Shown here one piece after another: positions 5,988 to 14,039 of a stretch of 64,000 bases of DNA. The position numbers and the translations under genes were made by a program. The first letter of the stretch is position 1; every line of letters starts with the position of its first letter. The stretch spans positions 62,001-126,000 of the forward strand of contig NZ_JAHYXK010000001.1 of the NCBI RefSeq assembly GCF_019443125.1. Direction: 5' to 3'. The notes below the pieces were generated by a model. The model searched no databases and was not told where the DNA came from. It was given only the letters and a program-made list of their open reading frames with translations. Source of the DNA: Pontibacter aydingkolensis. Lineage in GTDB: Bacteria > Bacteroidota > Bacteroidia > Cytophagales > Hymenobacteraceae.

Positions 5988-7901
5988 CTAAACTTTTGCT
6001 TTGCTCAAGGACCCCTCCACAATCTCGTCTACTACAGCAGGGTCAAGTAAAGTAGAAGTATCACCTAAATTAGACACATCGCCCTCGGCTACTTTGCGCA
6101 GGATACGGCGCATGATCTTGCCGGAGCGGGTTTTTGGCAGGCCGCTCACGATCTGGATCTTATCCGGTCTGGCAATTTTACCGATTTTCTCCACTACTGT
6201 TTCTATGATCTCTGCGCGTAGCCACTCTTCGTTTTCCGGTTTGTCTTTGCAGATAACAAAGGCGTAAATTCCCTGGCCTTTTACATCGTGCGGAAAACCC
6301 ACCACTGCCGACTCTATCACATGGTTGTTGTGGTTGATAGCTTCTTCGATCTCAGCTGTACCAAAACGGTGACCGGACACATTGATAACGTCGTCAACGC
6401 GTCCGATAATGCGGTACAGGCCATTCTCGTCGCGCTTGGCACCGTCGCCGGTAAAGTATAAACCTTTGTAAGTAGAGAAGTAGCTTAGGCGGCAGCGTTC
6501 GTGGTCGCCGTAGGTGGTCCGGATCATACTTGGCCATGGATGCTTGATGCAAAGGTGACCCTCTACGCCATTTTCGGTGATCTCTTTTCCGTCGCTGTCT
6601 ACAAGTATGGGATGCACTCCTGGTAAAGGCAGTGTGGCATGGCTTGGTTTCATTGGTGTAACATTAGCCAGCGTAGAGATCATGATGCCACCAGTTTCGG
6701 TTTGCCACCATGTATCTACTACCGGGCAGCGTTCTTTACCTACGTGGGTGTGGTACCAATGCCAGGCTTCCTCGTTTATCGGTTCTCCTACCGAGCCCAG
6801 CACGCGCAGCGAGTCGAGGCTGTAAGATAGTACGTCATCAATATCGCCGCCCATTAGTGAGCGAATGGCAGTAGGTGCTGTATAGAAAATAGTAACGCCA
6901 AACTTATCACACACCTGCCAGAAGCGGCCCATATCCGGGTAGGTTGGCACGCCCTCGAACATCAGCGTTGTAGCGCCTGCCAGCAGCGGACCGTACAGCA
7001 AATAGGTGTGGCCTGTGATCCAGCCGATATCGGCGGTACACCAGTAAATATCGCTTTCTTCATACTGGAACACGTTTCTGAAACTATACTCTGCATATAC
7101 CATATAACCACCGCAAGTATGCACAACGCCTTTTGGTTTGCCCGTCGAGCCTGAAGTATAAAGTATAAACAACATGTCTTCTGCATCCATTATTTCTGCC
7201 GGGCACTCTTTGCTTACATCTTTTACTTCGTCGTGATACCACACATCCCGGCCTTCTACCATATTCACGGCCCAGCCCAAACGTTCTACAACGATAACTT
7301 TCTCTATTGTAGGGCAGGTCTCCAGCGCTTCGTCTACCACACGCTTTACAGGGATTTGCTTGGCTCCGCGGTTCAGGCCATCCGAAGTGAGCACCATCTT
7401 AGCACCGGCGTCGTTAATTCTGTCAGCCATACTTACGGCCGAGAAACCAGCGAAAATTACAGAGTGAATGGCGCCGATTCGGGCGCAGGCCAGCACGGCG
7501 AAGGCCAGCTCCGGAATCATCGGCATATAGATGCACACACGATCTCCTTTCTGCACCCCGTTTTTCTTCAGCACATTGGCAAACTGGCATACTTTCTCGT
7601 GCAGTTCGCGATACGTATAGCGCACAAATCTTTCTTTCGGGTCGTTAGGCTCCCAGATAAGGGCTAGTTTGTTACCGCGCGTTTTCAGATGGCGGTCCAG
7701 GCAGTTTTCCGTGATGTTTAACTTACCACCCTTAAACCATTTTACGTCAGGCTCCTCAAAGTTCCACTCCAGGGTAGTGTTCCACTTCTTGCGCCAGGTA
7801 AAGGTGCTCGCAATATCACTCCAGAAGCTTTCCGGATCTTCTAAACTACGCTGGTAAGCCTGCTGGTATTCGTCGTACGTCTTGACTTGAAAATTTGTCA
7901 T
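5988..7901 (-). CDS. acs: Acetyl-CoA synthetase (acetate-CoA ligase)
   Basis: AMP-forming acetate-CoA ligase of 637 residues, converting acetate, ATP and CoA to acetyl-CoA via acetyl-AMP in the cytoplasm. The adenylate-forming signature YTSGSTGKPKGVV is present, followed by VDTWWQTETGG, which forms the acetate pocket with its conserved Trp. The C-terminal RIIGRVDDVINVSGHR hinge and PKTRSGKIMRRIL, with the catalytic Lys that is a known acetylation site, complete it. The N-terminal SFW and LNITENCLDRHL segments are also typical. It follows actP on the same strand with a 157-nt gap, so uptake and activation of acetate are probably co-expressed. A terminator lies just downstream. Confidence 0.97.
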   Translation of the reverse strand: MTNFQVKTYDEYQQAYQRSLEDPESFWSDIASTFTWRKKWNTTLEWNFEEPDVKWFKGGKLNITENCLDRHLKTRGNKLALIWEPNDPKERFVRYTYRELHEKVCQFANVLKKNGVQKGDRVCIYMPMIPELAFAVLACARIGAIHSVIFAGFSAVSMADRINDAGAKMVLTSDGLNRGAKQIPVKRVVDEALETCPTIEKVIVVERLGWAVNMVEGRDVWYHDEVKDVSKECPAEIMDAEDMLFILYTSGSTGKPKGVVHTCGGYMVYAEYSFRNVFQYEESDIYWCTADIGWITGHTYLLYGPLLAGATTLMFEGVPTYPDMGRFWQVCDKFGVTIFYTAPTAIRSLMGGDIDDVLSYSLDSLRVLGSVGEPINEEAWHWYHTHVGKERCPVVDTWWQTETGGIMISTLANVTPMKPSHATLPLPGVHPILVDSDGKEITENGVEGHLCIKHPWPSMIRTTYGDHERCRLSYFSTYKGLYFTGDGAKRDENGLYRIIGRVDDVINVSGHRFGTAEIEEAINHNNHVIESAVVGFPHDVKGQGIYAFVICKDKPENEEWLRAEIIETVVEKIGKIARPDKIQIVSGLPKTRSGKIMRRILRKVAEGDVSNLGDTSTLLDPAVVDEIVEGSLSKAKV

Positions 7902-8058
7902 CGGTTAGTTGGTTTAGATGTGTATTGGATTTCGGTTTAGTCAGTTTATACTCTTATACTTTTGGTGATGTTGATTAACCCATCCCTAACCCCTCTTGGG
8001 AACAGTGCTGACTTTATACTTTTTCAAGGGCAGTCATTCATCAATTAACAACTAACCG

Positions 8059-9750
8059 TTAATGATGTATCGTAGCAGTACCTGCTCCACGCGGAATACG
8101 GATATCCTCCACCAGGTCCTGAATACGTGCTGGGGGCGCTGGTGTGAACCGTGATATGGTAAAAGATACAATAAAATTAAGTATCATACCAAGGGTGCCT
8201 ATACCTTCCGGAGAGATGTTCAAAAACCAGTTCTCAGAAGTGTTTATCTCCGGGTTTACGAATTTGAAGTATGAGATATAGCTGATAGTGAACACCATAC
8301 CTACTACCATTCCCCAAATGGCTCCCTGTTTGTTCATACGGGTAGAGAAAATGCCCATAATGATAACCGGGAAGAATGACGCAGCTGCCAGACCGAAGGC
8401 AAAAGCTACCACCTCAGCCACAAAGCCCGGAGGATTGATACCAAAGTAACCTGCAATTACGACGGCAATAGTTGCTGCGATGCGTGCGGCAATCAGTTCC
8501 TGCTTTTCAGATATAGCTGGCATCACAGATTTTTTAAGCAAATCGTGGGCTATAGACGTAGAGATTACCAGCAACAGACCTGCCGCAGTAGAAAGCGCTG
8601 CTGCCAGGCCACCTGCCGCTACCAGAGCAATTACCCAGTTAGGCAGTCTCGCAATCTCCGGGTTAGCCAGTACCATAATGTCTTTGTCGATCATCAACTC
8701 ATTTCTGGCCGGATCTTTTACATACTGTACACGTCCGTCGCCATTCTTATCATCAATACCGATCAGCTTTGTCTGTTGCCAGTTGTTAACCCATTGTGGC
8801 ATAGAATCGATGGGCTTGTTTACGGTAGTGTTCAGCATATTGTACATACCAAAAGCGCCTACCGCAGGAGCTGTAGTATAAAGTATGGCAATAAACACCA
8901 GCGCATAACCCGCCGACTTACGAGCATCTTTAACCCTAGGCACGGTAAAGAATCTAACAATAACATGCGGCAAACCAGCCGTACCCACCATAAGGGCAGC
9001 CGTGATAAAGAACACATCAATAGTTGCTTTGCTGCCATCCGTATAAGCGGCAAACCCAAGTTCCGTCAGCAGGCCATCCAATTTATCCAGCAGGTAAGTA
9101 CCATCCTGTAAAGTGCCGCCTAAACCTAACTGTGGAATCGGGTTGCCTGTCAGCATCATAGAGATAAAAATAGCTGGTACCATGTAAGCGAAGATCAACA
9201 CGCAGTACTGTGCCACCTGGGTATAAGTAATGCCTTTCATACCACCCAACACAGCATAAAACAACACGATGATCATACCAATGACTACACCTGTACCGAT
9301 CTGCACCTCCAGGAAACGGGAGAACACAATACCTACCCCACGCATCTGTCCGGCAACATAGGTAAAAGAGATAAAGATAGCACATACCACTGCCACCAGA
9401 CGCGCAGTTTTAGAGTAGTAGCGATCGCCAACAAAATCGGGTACAGTAAACTTACCGAATTTGCGCAGGTACGGGGCCAAGAGCAACGCCAGCAGCACGT
9501 AACCTCCGGTCCAGCCCATCAGGTAAACAGAGCCGTCGTAGCCCATAAAGGAGATTAGGCCTGCCATAGAGATAAAGGACGCAGCAGACATCCAGTCGGC
9601 GGCTGTGGCCATACCATTTGCCAGGGGGCTTACGCTACCACCTGCTACGTAAAATTCTTTTGTAGAGCCTGCCCGAGACCAAATGGCGATACCGATGTAA
9701 AGGGCAAATGTCAGGCCTACAATAATGTAAGTCCAGGTTAAGATATCCAT
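8059..9750 (-). CDS. actP: Cation/acetate symporter ActP (SSS family)
   Basis: Sodium:solute symporter of 563 residues with about 13 hydrophobic helices, most like ActP, which imports acetate and other short acids with a cation. Visible features: the N-terminal helix followed by YVAGGSVSPLANGMATAADW, the SSS signature-type stretch around GLPHVIVRFFTVPRVKDARK, and LAAALSTAAGLLLVIS. A polar loop of about 60 residues (DSMPQWVNNWQQTKLIGIDD onward) separates two helices. It lies between the DUF4212 small subunit (29-nt gap) and acs, the usual acetate-uptake arrangement. Confidence 0.93.
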   Translation of the reverse strand: MDILTWTYIIVGLTFALYIGIAIWSRAGSTKEFYVAGGSVSPLANGMATAADWMSAASFISMAGLISFMGYDGSVYLMGWTGGYVLLALLLAPYLRKFGKFTVPDFVGDRYYSKTARLVAVVCAIFISFTYVAGQMRGVGIVFSRFLEVQIGTGVVIGMIIVLFYAVLGGMKGITYTQVAQYCVLIFAYMVPAIFISMMLTGNPIPQLGLGGTLQDGTYLLDKLDGLLTELGFAAYTDGSKATIDVFFITAALMVGTAGLPHVIVRFFTVPRVKDARKSAGYALVFIAILYTTAPAVGAFGMYNMLNTTVNKPIDSMPQWVNNWQQTKLIGIDDKNGDGRVQYVKDPARNELMIDKDIMVLANPEIARLPNWVIALVAAGGLAAALSTAAGLLLVISTSIAHDLLKKSVMPAISEKQELIAARIAATIAVVIAGYFGINPPGFVAEVVAFAFGLAAASFFPVIIMGIFSTRMNKQGAIWGMVVGMVFTISYISYFKFVNPEINTSENWFLNISPEGIGTLGMILNFIVSFTISRFTPAPPARIQDLVEDIRIPRGAGTATIHH

Positions 9751-9779
9751 TGCTTTATACTTTTAAACTCACTCCTGGC

Positions 9780-10043
9780 CTATTCTTCATTTACATCATA
9801 CTCCCTGTCCAGCCTGTTCATCAGCCAGACATAGATAAAAATGATCAGCACAAAAAAGTAGATGGAACCCTGCTGTGCAAACCAGAAGCCCAGTTTAAAG
9901 CCACCCAACCTGATCTGGTTAAGTTGGTCTACAAGCAGGATACCGAATACATAGGATACTGCAAACCAAAGCCCCAGCAAGATGAGAAGGATGCGCACAT
10001 TGCGTTGCCAGTATTCGTGCATTTTTGCTCTGTTATTTTCCAT
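9780..10043 (-). CDS. DUF4212 symporter small subunit
   Basis: An 87-residue membrane protein with two helices (about 16-37 and 55-76) and charged ends. It fits the DUF4212 / sodium:solute symporter small-subunit family: the N-terminal EYWQRNVRILLILLGLWFAV and the FWFAQQGSIYFFVLIIFIYV helix match that pattern. Such proteins are found directly before actP-type symporters and are thought to assist them. It is the first gene of DUF4212-actP-acs, so the operon promoter should lie in 10044-10229; I could not pick out a convincing one. Confidence 0.9.
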   Translation of the reverse strand: MENNRAKMHEYWQRNVRILLILLGLWFAVSYVFGILLVDQLNQIRLGGFKLGFWFAQQGSIYFFVLIIFIYVWLMNRLDREYDVNEE

Positions 10044-10229
10044 TGGGATTAGTTGATGTATACTTAGTTAATTTTAGAGACACCTATGCTTTGCATTCGA
10101 TAGCAGGTAAAGCCGGATCAAAAGCTGAAAATGTGAGAATTTCAGACTCTCAGTTATAGTAAGTTAGCACAACTAGAGCAAACTAGCAATAAATCAAACC
10201 TGTTGCAGCTTAATCCTTTTGGCATACAC

Positions 10230-10258
10230 AAAAAAAGCCCGGCCATAGTAGCCAGGCT
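10230..10258 (-). terminator. Terminator after the SDR gene
   Basis: Read on the minus strand: AGCCTGGC, a 7-nt loop, GCCGGGCT (one G-T pair), then seven T. It lies about 30 nt past the SDR stop. Confidence 0.8.
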
Positions 10259-10289
10259 ATACTTGGTTTAACATTTTCATACTTTACTG

Positions 10290-11018
10290 CTACATATCCC
10301 TGACAGAAACCAGCACTTCGTTATACTTATGCGTGTTTTGAAGAAAAGCTAAAATCTTTTTGCCTACCACTTCCGGTGAGGCAAGTTCGCCGTTGGCTTT
10401 GTAATCGCGGAAGCGTTGAACGTTGCTGAAGCGCTCTGCATCGCTCTCTCTTATGTGCTCCTGCATACCCGTATCCACCACACCCGGCGACAACGCATAT
10501 ACTTTTACACCTGAGCCGCGTACGTTCTGCTCCTGCTGTATGGTTTGCGAAAACATATCCAATGCTGCTTTGGAGGCGCAGTAACCGGCCCAGCCATCAA
10601 TCGGATATTTGCCCGCGCCAGAGCTAATATTCACGATCACTTTCTCGCAGGATACCTGGCGGTATGCTTCCAGAAAGGTATTCATCAACATGGCTGGCAC
10701 AATCACATTCACATCAAACACAAACTCAAACCGCTCGTTCGGCATTCCCTCTCCTACGTAGCCAATATCGCCCAGCACACCGGCATTGTTTATCAGTACT
10801 AACCGATCGGCATCTTTGTAGGGCAGAAACACCTTTTGCAGGTTGTGCTCTACAGCTTCAATATCAGAAAAGTCGAGGGGTTGGTAGCGATAATTCGGGT
10901 GCTTTATACTATTGGTGCGCGATACGCCCACCACATGGTTATTCTCGTCTTTCAAAAGTTCTTCGGCTATCGCTTTTCCTATGCCTTTGCTGGCTCCGGT
11001 GATGATGTAGTAGTTCAC
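10290..11018 (-). CDS. SDR family oxidoreductase (sepiapterin reductase-like)
   Basis: Classical short-chain dehydrogenase of 242 residues. The Rossmann motif TGASKGIG is at residues 7-14, NNAG near 78, and the active-site Ser (NISSGAG) and YxxxK (YCASK) near 133 and 146-150. The C-terminal SPGVVDTGMQ is also typical. The overall pattern (VVGVSRTNS after the first helix, EQNVRGSGVKVYALSPGVVD) resembles the sepiapterin-reductase/benzil-reductase branch, which reduces ketones with NADPH. The actual substrate is unknown. It stands alone, separated from hslU by a repeat region and a terminator. Confidence 0.88.
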   Translation of the reverse strand: MNYYIITGASKGIGKAIAEELLKDENNHVVGVSRTNSIKHPNYRYQPLDFSDIEAVEHNLQKVFLPYKDADRLVLINNAGVLGDIGYVGEGMPNERFEFVFDVNVIVPAMLMNTFLEAYRQVSCEKVIVNISSGAGKYPIDGWAGYCASKAALDMFSQTIQQEQNVRGSGVKVYALSPGVVDTGMQEHIRESDAERFSNVQRFRDYKANGELASPEVVGKKILAFLQNTHKYNEVLVSVRDM

Positions 11019-11025
11019 AGCTTTT

Positions 11026-11345
11026 TGAGTTAGAGAGTTTAGGAATTAGAAAGTTTGGGAGTTATGAGGTACGGAAATAGTGGAAGGAAAGGTTTTGGCT
11101 ATCTCCAAAGTATAAAATATCCTCCAAAACAAAAAGCTGGTGCCCCTGCCTTTGCAGAAGCACCAGCTTTAAAGTATGGTCTGAAGTATAAACAAGCAGG
11201 CGAGTCTGGAGACTCGAACATACCCTACATCACCGGTTGGATACCGGCTCCAGGTGTGCATCTTACGCGAATCTGGAGATTCGCTTTTATACTTTGACAC
11301 GGAAGTAACTTCCGCGCCAGTTTATATTTTAAATCCTCTAACTCT
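11026..11345. repeat. Repeat-filled gap between SDR and hslU
   Basis: No gene in 332 bp. The ends form an imperfect inverted pair (AGTTAGAGAGTTTAGGA near 11027 and TCCTCTAACTCTCTAACTT near 11335). Inside are the hslU terminator, a REP-like unit GCGAGTCTGGAGACTCG at 11200 with its CCGG hairpin to 11252, and a variant palindrome GCGAATCTGGAGATTCGC at 11267-11284. The plus-strand ORF at 11055-11297 is repeat sequence, not a gene. Confidence 0.65.
11131..11172 (-). terminator. Probable terminator after hslU
   Basis: An 11-bp stem AAAGCTGGTGC/GCACCAGCTTT with an inner CTGC/GCAG pair, followed on the minus strand by five T. It lies about 180 nt past hslU inside the repeat region. Confidence 0.65.
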
Positions 11346-11350
11346 CTAAC

Positions 11351-12745
11351 TTAAAGAATATACTGGCTCAGGTCGCGGTTTTTCACCATATCTGACAGAC
11401 GTTCCTGCACCATGGCGCGGTCTACTAAAATGCGTGCATTAGCACCGATCTTATCCGGTACATCAAAAAGTATGTCGTTCAGTAGTTGGCTCATAACCGT
11501 TTGCAGACGGCGGGCTCCTATGTTTTCTACTTCGCTATTTACTTCAAAGGCAATAGAAGCTATTTCATCCAGGGCCTCGTCGTTAAAGCTAAGCTCTACA
11601 TCTTCTGCTCCTAAAAGTGCTTCATACTGCTTTGTAAGTGCATTTTTCGGGAATTTCAGGATCTGGTAGAAATCGTCTTTTGTCAGGCTGTCCAGCTCCA
11701 CGCGAATCGGGAAACGACCCTGCAACTCGGGTATCAGATCGGATGGCTTGGCCACGTGGAACGCACCGGCTGCAATAAACAGAATATGATCGGTGTTGAT
11801 GATGCCATACTTTGTGTTTACTGTTGAGCCCTCTACAATTGGAAGCAGGTCACGCTGCACACCTTCGCGGCTCACATCTGGTCCGCCGCCGCCTTTCTTG
11901 CTCGAACTGGCAACTTTGTCTATCTCATCTATAAAGATGATGCCGGAGTTCTCTGCCTTGAAGATTGCCTCCTCCTTTACCTCATCCATATCAATCAGCT
12001 TAGATGCTTCTTCTTCGAGCAGAATTTTACGGGCCTCAGCAATGGTAACTTTGCGCTTCTTGGTTTTCTTAGGCATCATGCCTGAGATCATCTCCTGGAT
12101 GTTCATCATGGAGGCCTCGTCCATACCCGGTCCTAAACCACCTATGCCTGGCATAGCGCTTTGCTGCACACGTATCTCTATTTTGCGGTCCTCTAGTTCA
12201 CCGTTTCTGATCTTTTCTCTGAATTTTTCGCGGGTACGCTCGTTCAGTTCGTAATCTGTTTCAGGCATCGCGTTTGGGTCGGAGCTAAGATTTACCGGGG
12301 AGTTGTTGCGCCCCTGGATAGGTGGAATAAGCGCGTCTAGTATAATATCCTCCACTAACTCAGCGGCTTTCTGCTTCACCTCTTCTTTTTTCTTCTGCTT
12401 TACCAGGTTTACAGACTGCTCTACCAGGTCGCGGACCATACTTTCTACGTCGCGGCCAACATAACCTACTTCTGTAAATTTAGATGCTTCTACTTTAGTA
12501 AAAGGTGCATCAGCAATTTTAGCCAGACGGCGTGCAATTTCTGTTTTACCTACACCGGTTGCACCGATCATCAGGATATTGTTCGGCACAATGTCCGACT
12601 GTATGTCTTTATCGGCATTCATACGGCGCCAGCGGTTGCGTAGCGCAATAGCCACGTTACGCTTTGCGTCGCGTTGCCCAATGATATATTTATCCAGCTC
12701 TGCTACAATCTGAGCCGGTGTTAAGTGTTCTATCGAATCTAACAT
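11351..12745 (-). CDS. hslU: HslU, ATPase subunit of HslUV protease
   Basis: AAA+ unfoldase that feeds substrates to the HslV peptidase. From the ATG at 12745 the protein has 464 residues: LTPAQIVAELDKYIIGQRDA at the N-terminus, Walker A GATGVGKT (61-68), the GYVGRDVE pore loop, the family-specific I-domain (about 110-245, with MPGIGGLGPGMDEASMMNIQ), Walker B IIFIDEIDK, and the C-terminal YIL tail that docks into HslV. A longer frame starts at 12787, but its 14-residue leader is not conserved. hslV is not in this window. It lies 55 nt after porQ and may share its transcript. Confidence 0.96.
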   Translation of the reverse strand: MLDSIEHLTPAQIVAELDKYIIGQRDAKRNVAIALRNRWRRMNADKDIQSDIVPNNILMIGATGVGKTEIARRLAKIADAPFTKVEASKFTEVGYVGRDVESMVRDLVEQSVNLVKQKKKEEVKQKAAELVEDIILDALIPPIQGRNNSPVNLSSDPNAMPETDYELNERTREKFREKIRNGELEDRKIEIRVQQSAMPGIGGLGPGMDEASMMNIQEMISGMMPKKTKKRKVTIAEARKILLEEEASKLIDMDEVKEEAIFKAENSGIIFIDEIDKVASSSKKGGGGPDVSREGVQRDLLPIVEGSTVNTKYGIINTDHILFIAAGAFHVAKPSDLIPELQGRFPIRVELDSLTKDDFYQILKFPKNALTKQYEALLGAEDVELSFNDEALDEIASIAFEVNSEVENIGARRLQTVMSQLLNDILFDVPDKIGANARILVDRAMVQERLSDMVKNRDLSQYIL

Positions 12746-12800
12746 GTTAGTATAATTTGAAAATGTACTACAGTACGTTACAGGCACCGTAGCTTATACG

Positions 12801-13850
12801 TTATAAACTGTTTTTCTTTTTTAGAATTGTGCTGGTATTGGTGCTTACCGTTACATAATGTGTAGCGCCGGAAGGATGAAAGAAGGCGTTGCTGTAGTTA
12901 AGTTCAAAGGCCCGGACACGCAACATGGCTCCCATCGAAAAACCTGCTCCGCCACCGCCGTTATCCAGGCGAAGCTCTTTGCGGCGCAGGTGGTTGTAGC
13001 CGGCTCTCAGGTTAAAGTTTTTACTGAACACGAACTCAGCACCTGCTACAAAATGACGTGCAATTTTATCGCCTAACTGCTTTTCTTCTTTAACCTCGTT
13101 GCCGTTCTCGTCGAGCTGGCCTGGTGCGTTGGGGTCTAAATATACGATATCGAACTGGTAAAGCTTATGTGCAGTAACAGAAAGGCGGACCGGCATGTGC
13201 TCTGGTTTATAGCTTACACCTAGTTGGGCATCCCAGGGCATGAGTTGGCGCTCTCCGTCATCAAAAGGCTTAACCTGGTAGCCTACATTTTTAAACGCCA
13301 GGCCAACAGTAAAATCTTTTTCAGGGTGATTAAACGTTACACCGGCATCGCCAAGTATACCCACTGCTTTGTTACCCGCCATGCTTGATACCGCTACTTT
13401 TGCTGTTGCACCTATCGTAAAGGCGTCTGCCTGCCGGGCATGGGTAATGCCCAACGTATAGTCGTTTACATTAAAAGTGCCTTCCTCTAAACCAGTAGCG
13501 TCGCGCTGTACAAAATCTCCATAGTTCAGGTAATTTATACTTGCAGCCCAGCGGCCATACTTTGTGGTGTTAAAGGCATAGGCCAGGTTGCTCTGTTTGA
13601 TGTCTGCCAGATAACCCACATAACTCAGGCTAAACTGATTATCCATTTCAGTATTAAGTAAGCCCGGGTTAGCCGAAACCATATTTACATCGTGACCACC
13701 AGCCGTAACATTTACGCCACCTAAAGCAGCTTGCTTAGCATTGCTCGGCAACTCGAGAAAAGTAAAACCACGCTGCCCTCCTACCTGTGCCTGCGCCGTA
13801 AACGCAAAGCTCAGCAGTATGCAAAGTATAAGGGCAAGGGTCCTGTTCAC
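12801..13850 (-). CDS. porQ: Type IX secretion system protein PorQ
   Basis: Predicted outer-membrane beta-barrel of 349 residues with a signal peptide (cut after AQA, about residue 21). It matches PorQ/PorV-like FadL-fold proteins by FLELPSNAKQAALGGVNVTA near the N-terminus, VSANPGLLN, the repeated amphipathic strands (SYVGYLADIKQSNLAYAF, YTLGITHARQADAFTIGATA) and the ending ELNYSNAFFHPSGATHYVTV. PorQ is a membrane component associated with type IX secretion, and a T9SS cargo protein is encoded at 30500, so the system is probably functional in this organism. It is upstream of hslU on the same strand. Confidence 0.88.
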   Translation of the reverse strand: MNRTLALILCILLSFAFTAQAQVGGQRGFTFLELPSNAKQAALGGVNVTAGGHDVNMVSANPGLLNTEMDNQFSLSYVGYLADIKQSNLAYAFNTTKYGRWAASINYLNYGDFVQRDATGLEEGTFNVNDYTLGITHARQADAFTIGATAKVAVSSMAGNKAVGILGDAGVTFNHPEKDFTVGLAFKNVGYQVKPFDDGERQLMPWDAQLGVSYKPEHMPVRLSVTAHKLYQFDIVYLDPNAPGQLDENGNEVKEEKQLGDKIARHFVAGAEFVFSKNFNLRAGYNHLRRKELRLDNGGGGAGFSMGAMLRVRAFELNYSNAFFHPSGATHYVTVSTNTSTILKKKNSL

Positions 13851-13914
13851 GTTAACAATTTTGAATGAGTGTATGAGTGAATTAGTGAATGTTTTAAAAT
13901 GAGCGCATCATTGT

Positions 13915-14031
13915 TGTCATTTCGAATATTCTTGAGGCGTGAGCCGAAGAGAGCCAGCGTAGCTGAGAGAAATCTGGAATATTTTGTATCTGTAAAAAAC
14001 TTCAGATCTCTCACTAGCGTTCGAAATGACA
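13915..14031. repeat. Small element with 12-bp inverted ends
   Basis: TGTCATTTCGAA at 13915-13926 and TTCGAAATGACA at 14020-14031 are exact inverted repeats enclosing about 93 bp, with an inner GAGAGAAATCT/AGATCTCTC pair. It fills the gap between lon and porQ and can fold into one long hairpin. It has no coding capacity. Confidence 0.75.
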
Positions 14032-14039
14032 GATATTAG

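Noticed and set aside
11055-11297. 80-residue plus-strand ORF
   Set aside because: Spans a terminator and REP-like units; a chance frame in repeats.
11351-12745. Loss of HslV because hslV is not next to hslU
   Set aside because: The two genes are often apart in this phylum; absence from a 64-kb window says nothing about the genome.
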